The position numbers were made by a program, and so were the translations under genes. Source: Wurfbainia villosa (taxonomy: Eukaryota; Streptophyta; Magnoliopsida; Zingiberales; Zingiberaceae). Taken from it: a stretch of 64,000 nt of DNA. Every line of letters begins with the position of its first letter. The stretch's first letter is position 1. Positions 55,930 to 64,000 of the stretch are shown in pieces. The stretch covers positions 43,083,335-43,147,334 of the forward strand of contig CM046003.1 of assembly GCA_025175895.1 (NCBI GenBank), in the 5' to 3' direction. The notes beneath the pieces were generated by a model. That model worked only from the letters and a program-made list of their open reading frames with translations. It was not told where the DNA came from and made no database searches.

Positions 55930-56666
55930 AAGGTTCCCCTCTCTTCTATCATCTCCTCCTCCTCTCTTCTACCGCCTCCTCCTCCTCTTCTTCGGCAACG
56001 TGGACCCCTCTTCCATGGATAGGATGGCCTCCAGTCGAAATTGGATCATGATCGGAATCCTCCCCTCTTCTCCCTCTTCCTTCACCTTTTATACTCCTCC
56101 TCTTCCCCTGCCAGTTGTGATGTAACCAACCATTCAGATCATCGTCCATGTGGAGGGCCTCCTTTTCTTGGAGAATAATTCTGTTAAGAGGATAAGGAGT
56201 GGAGGCTCCTGCGAATATTGTGTGGGGTCCTAGTTTGTTATATCATATAACAAACTCTCATAAACTGGAGCCTCGAGAAATATTCTGTCTCTCTTCTTCA
56301 CCCTCTCTCCCTTTGTTGGGTCAGACACCGATTCGGTTCCCCTCTCGACGGGATCCTCCTAGTTCACTTAAACCAGGGCGTACCCTGCTTATTGATATCT
56401 AGGCCCACTTTGGTTATAAGACACATTCCCTTGTGCTTCCCGTAACTCCCCGAGTCAATCCCCGACTCATTTCCCGAGTCACCCCTAGACTTGTGCCTTG
56501 GGTTACTCACCGGGTCACCTTTTGATCTTAGGACTTATCTTCCCTGTTCTACATCACCACCCTGTCAGCTCGGTCGACTCCCATAGGCCGAGTCCGACCG
56601 ATTCCGACAGTGCTTCATGCATGACATTCTTCATCTCAACTCCTAAATTAGGTTGTCGTAGTATCA
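55930..56666 (-). repeat. R13 3' LTR (partial)
   Basis: Ends (plus) GGTTGTCGTAGTATCA at 56666 like the R8 LTR start in reverse. The shared block GGAGAATAATTCTGTT ... CGAATATTGTGTGGGG is at 56175-56227. Confidence 0.75.
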
Positions 56667-57732
56667 TTAGTCATCCCCTCAAAATAGTCAAACGAAGCGG
56701 TGAGTTTGACTTTCCAAGTGAAACACTTTGCTCCATTTCCTCCTCATCACTCCTATTGAACCTAAGTTTTTCCCTTCCTATCTTTACCGCACACACTTAA
56801 AACGGCTTGTTGGGCCATGGGACCCGCTTCCTTCGTTTCAAAAGGGAAGTTTAAAACCTGGACACCCGGAATAGGTCATTCTTCATACGACGTCTTCAAC
56901 TTCCTAGCTTCGACTCTTCCTCTTCCCTCTCGGCGACTCCCATCAACGATTGTTTCTCACCCCTAACTTCCAGCACCTAGGAGTCACTTCCTTTTCATAA
57001 GTGTCTTCCCTTAACCCCAAGTAAGTGTTTCCCTTCCTTTCGTGGTTATGGCTTTGAAAAACCCTAAGTCGATCCCTTGGTATGAAAAGACTGTCACTCG
57101 CCTAAATGGCCAAAGCCCTTTCTTCGCCAGGAAGGACAAATACATAAATCCTTCCGTAAAGTGTCGTTTTGCCGCTGCTTTTTTCATACCACACAAACCC
57201 TCTCCTGATTATCACTGTTTCTTCTTTGAACAACTGATAAATGACCTTCATTTGCCTGTTCTCTCTGTCTATTTCGATATATTAGATTTTTACCAACTGC
57301 CCATCAACCAACTAGCCTTTAATGCCTTTCGTATGCTAACAGGGGAAGTAATAGTTTTCAAACATCTAGATCTCATCCTGTCCCCACTACTATTTCATTG
57401 CCTTTTCCAATTGAAGTCTTCCAAATAAGGTATTTTCTATTTTGCTAGCTGACAAGATTGCCATTTCCTGGTAAATATGCCATCCTTTCACAAGGGTTGG
57501 GAGGATTCATACTTTTTTGCTCAACTTTCTACCCTACTACCCCATTCGGAAAACTGGAAGACCACTCTCCCTGATCTACCTCCCTTTCAAGGGATTAGGA
57601 CTCAATGTCCTTTCCAGGAGATATACCAGGTGTTGAGGGAGTGTCACTATGATTCTGATTACTTGCTAAAAGCTCTCCTTTTAAGTTGCTACAGGTTATC
57701 TCCTTTCCCCTTAAGTGATCCAGGCATCATAG

Positions 57733-57816
57733 GTAGGCTACTACTTTCACTCTGATATATTATGGATAACGCTTTTTATTACTGCCGGCCATTATTTTCA
57801 TCATCTTGTATTGTAG
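57733..57816 (+). other. Predicted intron 1 of the R13 gene 1 copy (84 nt)
   Basis: ATCATAG|GTAGGCTAC ... GTATTGTAG|ACAATATG; phase 1 as in R8. Confidence 0.7.
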
Positions 57817-58438
57817 ACAATATGATGTAGGATGCCAGAGTTAGAGGGGAGAAGATTGTTGCTGCTAAGAAGAAGTCTTCAAAGAAACGAGCTAGGGGCA
57901 GATCCCCTATTATTCCTTCTTCTCCCCGTAAAAGGATTCATCCTCTCAGGAAGAATGCCCCTAGTTCCTCCACCCTTCTAGCATCTTCTTCCTCCCATTC
58001 TTCTCCTCCTCCTCCCCCTCTAAAGCTAAATAGACACCGCAATCTTGTCATTTCGGAGCCCTAAGGGGAGGAGATTGCTCCTTTAATCCTTTCCTCCCTC
58101 CCCTCGAGAAGAACTTTCTCCTTCCCCCTCTCTTCCTTCATCCCCGCATCTACCTAGTAGGAGAATTGACTCCCCTACCTATTCTCCTCCACCGCCTACC
58201 CGTACAGAACTATCTCTTTAACCTCCCCCTATTCTTAATGTTGACTCTTCTGCTCCTAATGTACCCACAGAAGTGCCTTCCTTGATTGGGTTGGGGGGGG
58301 GGGGGACATTCTCCCCCTAAACCCCCGTCTGCTTCTTTAGGATCCTCTCTTAGAATCCGAAGTATAGAGAAAATGAGACTCTTCAATCAGTCCAAACTGC
58401 AGGGCCCCTATGAGCGCTTGCGCAAACACTTGGCGGAG

Positions 58439-58509
58439 GTATATTCTTCTTCTCTTCATCTTTGATATGTACTGGTCTTATTCCCGTAACACCTTTTCTT
58501 CCTCCTCAG
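58439..58509 (+). other. Predicted intron 2 of the R13 gene 1 copy (71 nt)
   Basis: GGCGGAG|GTATATTC ... CTTCCTCCTCAG|GTAGTT, at the same L-A-E position as in R8. Confidence 0.7.
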
Positions 58510-59290
58510 GTAGTTACTGATTATAATGAGACTACTCAGCGTATAGTAAACTACCAATTCACCATGGTTGCATGCCATACTACCTCCCTCTCTCAGCAAA
58601 AAAGACTAACTCAACAACTGGCTGAGAGTAAACAAAAGGAGGCCACCCTAACCACTCAATGTGAAGACCTAATGACACAATTAGCAATAGCTAGGAGTGA
58701 AAAAGAAGAGCTCCTTAAGAAAAATGCTGACCTGAACCAGTAACCATTCCTGCAATCTGTCCAACTTCAGCACGTCGACCTCCTCACCCAGGACTTAGCG
58801 GAGCACAAGGTTCAACTTAAAGAAGCAGAAACAAGAGATTCTCAATCTTCAGCTGCCCTCCTACAAATTCAAGCAAGGAATCAAGCATTGGGGGCCTCTT
58901 TAATGTCCCTACCGAATGAAGCTAGAAAACCTCTCTTCCACAATTTCTACCCTCCTTGGAGTGTTGACAGCAATCTCCGAACAGCAGCAGGAATTGCAAA
59001 AGGAGAAATCCGAAGCTATGGCCTCCTTGGGCCAATAGGCTGTAACATTTGCAAAAGATAGAGACCTCCTGGCCGCTCAATTAGCTGATTATCAGGCCCA
59101 ATGGAAGGAACGCAAGGCAGATTTACAGCTGCAGTATGCTCGCAAAGGGGCACAACTGTTCATCTTAGGCTTCGAAGGGTCCTCCGCTCAGAATGCTGCT
59201 AAGGGCTATCCTCCGCCGGGGGTATATACAAGCCATTTAGATGTTGAGGCTGCCTTGGCCAACTATCCGGCGGACATTTTTGAATTGTAA

Positions 59291-59736
59291 TTTTTGTACT
59301 TCCTACAATGTACTAATAACTTCATCAATGAACAATATTTGATGTCCAATCTTGAATCCTTTCCTTTCTCTTAATGTGAATAAAACTTTCCTCTTTCACT
59401 ATCCCGAACCACCAAAGATCAATTATCTTTTAGGGTGCCAGTCGACTGTCACTTACTCTCACCCGGGAATTTGCTCGGGCCAAAATAAAGACTACTCCCC
59501 ATGATTTAGAGTCACCTTTCATGTGGCAGAGGCGTACTACAATTTATTGAGACAAATCACTTCTTCTTGCCTAGATGAGGATGGGATTACTCATTTCGAG
59601 ATTATTGCTTTTATTGTTTCCATACCAACGCCATTACTTCCCTCGACCCTTCATCTTCTCCTTCCTTTTCCAAGAAGGAATATGGGCATTCTTCCCCTTC
59701 TATAAATTATCCCTATGAGTCTCTTATCCTACCTTC
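59291..59736 (+). promoter_or_regulatory. Spacer and promoter of the R13 gene 2 copy
   Basis: TATAAAT at 59701-59707, 30 nt before the ATG. The rest has no frame. Confidence 0.5.
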
Positions 59737-60192
59737 ATGGCTTCTATAGGGCACCCTATTGACATAAGCTCTGGCTCCGACTTCCCCGACTCGAATTCCT
59801 TCGACACGAGTTCCTTGGATGACTCAGCCACTCACTCTATGGCTACTTCAGCATATCGGACTCCTCCTCCTCCGACTCCAATCGATCCCACAACTTCCAG
59901 TGCGAGAAGGTCTTTCTGGTCTCCCTTCCCCTCCTTCGACAATTGGGTATGGAACCCTATTACGATCTGGGAGTACATCATGGGAGATCCCAAGGCTCTA
60001 GCCATACTTCCCCCTCTTCCCCCAGCTGCTGCCTTTCGTCCTGTTCCTCCAAATGAAGTTCCTCTATTTCCCCCAATCGGAGCTCCACATTCTTCACCCC
60101 GAGAATGGGGTAGCTTCCACAGAGTCATTCTAGCACCTCCCTTCGAAGAGGAGTCTTCGGTTGGCTCTTCCCGCAGTGCTAAACCTGTATAA
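59737..60192 (+). CDS. R13 copy of antisense gene 2 (151 aa, open)
   Basis: Intact frame MASIGHPIDISSGSDF to RSAKPV. It aligns end to end with the 152-aa R8 gene: MASxGHPIxISS, PFPSFxNxVWNP, WEYxxGDPxA, LPPLPPA, FxRVxLAP. The centre is Pro-rich; the N-terminal third is Ser/Asp-rich. Being still open while gene 1 of the same copy is full of stops, it is either the last to decay or under longer constraint. No known domain; function unknown. Confidence 0.7.
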   Translation: MASIGHPIDISSGSDFPDSNSFDTSSLDDSATHSMATSAYRTPPPPTPIDPTTSSARRSFWSPFPSFDNWVWNPITIWEYIMGDPKALAILPPLPPAAAFRPVPPNEVPLFPPIGAPHSSPREWGSFHRVILAPPFEEESSVGSSRSAKPV

Positions 60193-60551
60193 ATAAAATT
60201 TTAACTGATGTAACCACTACTTCTCGTATTTATAAAAAGAAGGGAATATTTAAGCTTGTCCCAGTTATATTTTGCTTGCTTCGGATATTCTTAACAGAAC
60301 GCCTTCGATGATAATTGATCTATTCTACAGGGTTGACCCCACATAGCAAAATTGAGGAATGTTGTCAGAAAATGACTAGCCTCTGAATTAAACTGAATCT
60401 GCTTCGTACTTACCTTCCCCACGGGATACGACTAGTCTTTTCAGAATTAATGCATCCAACTACCTCCGCTACTATCCCTACATCTTCCCATCTTATCTAC
60501 TTTTACTATCCCCATTTCCCTAGAGGAGTAATTAATACCCCCATTTCTTTC

Positions 60552-60559
60552 TATAAAAA
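60552..60559 (+). promoter_or_regulatory. TATA box of the R13 gene 3 copy
   Basis: TCTATAAAAACC, matching GCTATAAAAATCC upstream of R8 gene 3. Confidence 0.55.
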
Positions 60560-60640
60560 CCTTCGATGTTACCTTCAATTAACACACCCCTTCATTCTTT
60601 TATTTTCACCGGTGCATTTCTCTATTAGTCTGCTTCCCCC

Positions 60641-60971
60641 ATGGAAGGCATGTAAGAGCAGGGCAACAACTCCCCTTCTCCGGATATGCTTACTGAAGAT
60701 CAGCGTCGGATACACAAGCTGGAAGAACAGGTCACGAACCTGAAGAGGAACCTATAGTTAGCCTCCACCCGCAGCTACACCCTGCGCCAGGAGCTGGCGG
60801 TGGCCCAGAGGGCCTTATCCAAGCACATATTCATACAACAATCCTACCTTAGGCAACTGTTCTGCATCTAGTCTAGGGACAAACAAGCCCCAGCAACACC
60901 TCCGGAGAAAATAATCCGCCGAACTCCTTTGTTCCTTTTAGGGTGCACTTTTTGTTATTTTCTCTTAAAAA
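60641..60971 (+). pseudogene. R13 copy of antisense gene 3
   Basis: ATG at 60641 followed by a stop after four codons, but the same frame goes on with RRIHKLEEQVTNLKRNL, a TAG, then LRQELAVAQRALSKHIFIQQ and SYLRQLF before another TAG near 60870. Equivalent to the open 91-aa R8 gene (LEEQVKCLQQQLEE, SKQIFLKQSYLQQLL). Dead copy. Confidence 0.65.
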
Positions 60972-61268
60972 GTTGTACTGTCTCTTCCCCTATCAATAAA
61001 ATTCTTCTTCTAAAAACTGTGTATGCCTCTTTATGCCGAATGAACATTCTTCAACAATGAATAAAATATTTGAGCACCAATTATAAATCTAACACTTTCT
61101 ATTTTCACGCCACCACCCCCTTCAGTATTAGAGTGTCAATTCATCAAACTAACTCCCTTCCATTTTATATATATAATCCCAGCCAGGAATAAGTTCTAAT
61201 GCAAAGAAAGATAGAAAGAAAGAGAAGTAACCTCACCTTTTCCCGGTAAATCAGAATGGGGTTGGTTA
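60972..61268. other. End of R13, unassigned
   Basis: AT-rich; no 91-bp repeat unit and no gene 4 homologue seen before the R14 junction at 61269. Confidence 0.5.
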
Positions 61269-62894
61269 TGTTGGGTTTCTCCGGCACCAACATGGGTGTG
61301 TGTTCGAACACGTTTCGTAAACATGCACACATCGGAAGCAAAAATAAGTAATAAAATAATTTATTATAATACACACACCACACACATGCAGGATACAACA
61401 AGTGTAGACATAATTGCCATTTCAAATTTTACAATAAAAGAAAAACTACTCTAGGTATACCTGACAGATTATGTGAAGCAGAAATGACATCAACCTTAGC
61501 GACCCTCGTAAGTTTCGCCTCTATCCGTATCCGCGCCAAGTATCGTCAGGATATCTTCAACAAGCTACGAACCCCGTCTTCATGTGAGATACTAGTTTCA
61601 TATCGAAGACGTTGTGATTCGAGAGACTATCACAATTCGAATTCAATTAAAATCCAAAAATGAGTTTCGTAAAGTCGCTTCTCGAAAGCGATTTTCATCA
61701 ACCAATTGACGAAACTTCGATCCTCCACCAAAGAGGATTATCGGAGATCCAATCCTCGGCAAGGAGGTCATTTTCGGAGTTCCAAATGCCGGCTAAATGA
61801 TGCTCTCGTCACAAATGACACAAGTTGTCCAAGAGGGCAGCTTGGTGGAGGAGATGGCCGACCAAACAAGTGGTCGGCTGCTCCTTGGTCACCAGCGGCT
61901 AAGGGAGGTTGACCGGTGACTGAGGATGGCTGGAGGACTGTCGACAACTGGTGGTTGGCCGGCGGCAAGGAGGAGGTGGCGGCACCAAAGGGTTGGGCGA
62001 CACTAAAGGGTTGGGTGGCAAGGAGAAAGGAGAGGAGAGAAACAGTTAGGGTTTTAAAAACCTAAGTCGATCAAACCAACACAGGTTATCTCTCAACCCC
62101 GTTATTTCTAGAGAAAGTATCTCTTAACCATTAAGAGACTTTTTCTCAAGACCTTTTCTCAAGACCTTTTCTCAAAATCCTTTTCTCAAAAGCCTTTTCT
62201 CAAAAAACCTTTTCTCAAAAGGTTATTGGTTCACAACCAAAACTCGTTAACCCGCTTCATTAACTTAAGTTAAAATAAACCAAACCGCGTTGGACTATTT
62301 TAAGTTAAAACGAACCGAACCAATTTTGGTTTATTCTTTTAAAACAAACAAAACCACTTTGGTTTATTTTCCACCATTGGATTAGAACCAAATCGATTTG
62401 GTTCATCCATCATGTCTTCATAAGACTTGGTCCATCCACGCTTCCGATGCGATTGAAACAATTTCATACTCGCTCTTTGTTTGGTCCAACCAAACCAAGT
62501 CTCTCTCAATCTGAGAATCCTATTCTCAAGCTTGTTTTAAATCCTTCGAATAACACTCATAGTGCATGTGACCAAATAGATTCCCGATTTATGTTGGTCG
62601 TCTATAATTAACCATTAATTATAGAACGATCATGAGTGGCACCTAGTAGTACATCATGATCCCCAATTAATCGAAAAATCAATGATTGACCCTAGAATAA
62701 CTTTTGAAATCTTTCAGTAGCTACAGTGAGTCGTGCCCGTTCCCTTCACTCATCTTATACCAACTTGGTTCAGGACATGGTCCATTGTGTCAATCCCCAC
62801 TAGGTTGACCATGTCACACCTAGTCCAAGTATTATTTCATCGTCCTCCGAATTCTAGTTACTGCACATGTTTCCAAGAGTACCATACTCTAAAC
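61269..62894 (-). repeat. R14: LTR-like relic, probably Copia, minus orientation
   Basis: TGTTGGGTTTCTCCGGC start, then GGAAGCAAAAATAAG and ACACACACC words common in the R/U5 part of Copia LTRs in reverse. Includes a CCTTTTCTCAAAA minisatellite (62140-62225, about six units) and repeated AACCAAA/TTTGGTTT motifs. No coding frame; the right edge is uncertain. Confidence 0.4.
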
Positions 62895-63890
62895 TGTTAG
62901 TATGAGCCCTTAGTGCCAATTATGAGATGATTGGTGAGGGAAACTTTTGTATCATATCTTATATTAATATAGGCAAACATTGGTTATTATATTTACTTTA
63001 TGCATGTGCCAGTTAAATAAATATAATAATGCCCTTGAATAGTAGGTTCTAATCTACAGTATATCAATTGGTAGAATTGATTATGAGAAGCTGTAGAGAA
63101 CACTATTCTTAATATTCCTAGTCAAGTATTAATAGACAAGGGCAATATTAATACATTGAGACTAGCATGTAGGTCAATGGATGACTTGATATTACAAGTC
63201 ATGGATATGAGATATCACATTGACACATGGGTATATATATTGGAGAATATATATACTGAATTGACCAGCCATGAGAAAGTGTCATGGATCATTACATGAG
63301 TGTCATATACTTTCTCATGTGACTATTGATATGAATAGTCCTTAGACCTGAAGTCACTACGGTTCCCTACATAAGGAGTTATGTACTTTGATATCGTCTA
63401 ACGTCACACCATAACAGAGTGCACTATAACGGTGATCACTAGGTATGTAATGAATTATGCAGAGGGATGTGAGTGATGTAGATGAGATCTATCCCTCCTA
63501 TATGACGGGAGTGATATCTTTGGCCTCTTGATAGAGTATGTCCACGAAATGCATGACCATGCTCAAATGAGTCAATATGAGATATTGAGCTCATTTTTTT
63601 GAGTGAGTCTACTTGGGAATCAAGAAACATAAAGATCGATAAGGGGATGACACGGTCTATGCCTCATTGATCGATCTAAGGTATCAAGGATGGAAGGACA
63701 CTGTCATACATGATAATGGTCACGGAAAGGTTGTTGGATCTCGACTATCTTATAGCTTGGGTAGCAATGATGTATTGCTAGATGCCGCTCATTGCTTATG
63801 TATCTAAAATGATTTTAGATACATTGCCAACGTTACAAAAGCCTATTGGGTCACACACAAATGACATTCTATTTTGGAGATGGTTTCTTT
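62895..63890 (+). repeat. R15: LTR related to R6
   Basis: TGTTAGTATGAGCCCTTAG start. The first ~370 bp are homologous to R6 (7473-7840), then it diverges. Broken at 63891 by R16. No frame. Confidence 0.55.
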
Positions 63891-64000
63891 TGTTAGGGCA
63901 ATCTCTTGCCATGATATGGTTTTGATGTGTGTGGCAAAGGGTTTAAGTTAGAGTGTTATTATGATTTGATATATGCGTTGGAGTCTTGCAGGGCTTAGTA
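63891..64000 (+). repeat. R16: start of an R5-family LTR
   Basis: TGTTAGGGCAATCTCTTGCC and the following 90 bp match the start of the R5 5' LTR (minus strand from 20563), here on the plus strand. It continues outside the window. Confidence 0.85.

Larger units (their letters stand above)
54323..55930 (-). mobile_element. R12: 3' end of a Copia element
   Basis: 3' LTR (54323-55410) with PPT at 55411 and about 500 bp of interior, then broken at the R13 junction near 55930. No coding frame remains. The interior has CTCCCCCTTTAACTTAGC tandem repeats at 55706-55795 (four units). Confidence 0.8.
57048..59290 (+). pseudogene. R13 copy of antisense gene 1 (three exons)
   Basis: Exon 1 (57048-57732, start MALKNPKSIPWYEK): VYFDILDFYQLPINQ, LFHCLFQLKSSK, FHKGWEDSYFFAQL, equivalent to R8 exon 1, with TAA and TGA at 57426 and 57450. 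Intron 1 is 57733-57816, phase 1. Exon 2 (57817-58438) starts D-N-M-M, then KKKSSKKRARGRSP, SSPRKR, Ser/Pro-rich, ending LFNQSKLQGPYE...KHLAE; it is frameshifted (a G-run of 11 near 58288). Intron 2 is 58439-58509. Exon 3 (58510-59290) is a long coiled coil (KRLTQQLAESKQKEATL, SEKEELLKKNADL) ending LFILGFEGSSAQNAAKGYPP ... A-D-I-F-E-L-stop. Well over half the residues in the aligned blocks match R8. Confidence 0.75.
55930..61268 (-). mobile_element. R13: 3' half of a diverged Tat-like Gypsy element
   Basis: In minus orientation this is the end of an element like R8: the 3' LTR (56666 leftwards, its U5 end missing beyond about 55930) and, next to it, the antisense cassette, which therefore reads on the plus strand: gene 1 (57048-59290), gene 2 (59737-60192), gene 3 (60641 on). 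No pol sequence is present; the element is cut at 61269 by R14. The edge AATAGTCAAACGAAGC...TTGACTTTCC next to the LTR matches R8. Confidence 0.8.

Noticed and set aside
1..64000. Host gene, tRNA or rRNA
   Set aside because: No exon-intron gene outside the retroelements, no cloverleaf-compatible tRNA and no rRNA segment was recognised; the tRNA-like words are primer-binding sites.

Overview
This window is intergenic plant DNA made almost entirely of LTR retrotransposons inserted into one another. No host gene, tRNA, rRNA, CRISPR array or bacterial feature is visible. Copia-type gag and pol, Gypsy (Tat-like) pol with a second RNase H, initiator-Met and tRNA-Asp primer-binding sites, TG...CA LTR ends and 5-bp target-site duplications (TSDs) all point to a flowering plant with a repeat-rich genome. 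A monocot is plausible, but the species cannot be fixed from the sequence.

Left block (1-41.6 kb). A truncated minus-strand Copia element (R1, 1-3172) lies in an old Copia LTR (R2, 3350-4118 resuming 40322-~40976). R2 is split by a solo Gypsy-type LTR (R3, 4119-5056 and 39677-40316; TSD CCATT on both sides). R3 is split by a gag-only Copia element (R4, 5057-39671; both LTRs 1457 bp; TSD CCTTC/CCTCC). The gag of R4 is split twice: by R5 (6890-20563, minus; TSD GGCAC/GGAAC) and by R8 (21016-36251, plus; TSD GTAAA/GTAAG). The 3' LTR of R5 is itself split by a solo LTR (R6, ~7473-8570) and by R7 (8719-15857, plus; TSD GACTG on both sides). R4, R5 and R7 each carry a gag frame, two LTRs, a PBS and a PPT but no pol, so they are TR-GAG-like non-autonomous elements. 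The gag frames of R5 (549 aa) and R7 (574 aa) are fully open.

R8 is a 15.2-kb Tat-like Gypsy element. Its sense gag-protease-RT-RNaseH-second RNaseH-integrase (22282-27604) is broken by stops and frameshifts, although its LTRs differ by only about 1%. The 7.4 kb between integrase and the 3' LTR hold a cassette of antisense genes plus a 91-bp tandem array.

Right block (41.6-64 kb). It contains a 1.95-kb tandem duplication of nested LTR pieces (41611-45520); a decayed Copia polyprotein (R10, 46179-49755) cut by a Gypsy-type element with a tRNA-Asp PBS (R11, from 49756); a Copia 3' end (R12, 54323-~55930); a second, diverged Tat-like 3' half in opposite orientation (R13, ~55930-61268); and three more LTR relics up to 64000.

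The main discovery candidate is the antisense cassette. R8 (minus strand) and R13 (plus strand) carry the same genes in the same order: a long gene with an N-terminal domain like the 'putative gypsy-type transposon' family, a basic/Ser-Pro middle and a coiled-coil C-terminus; a gene of 152/151 aa; and a small coiled-coil gene. In both copies the long gene has two GT-AG introns (73/84 nt and 80/71 nt) at the same places in the protein, and genes 2 and 3 have TATA boxes at matching places. This indicates real, spliced antisense transcription units kept by selection inside the element family. Their function is unknown.
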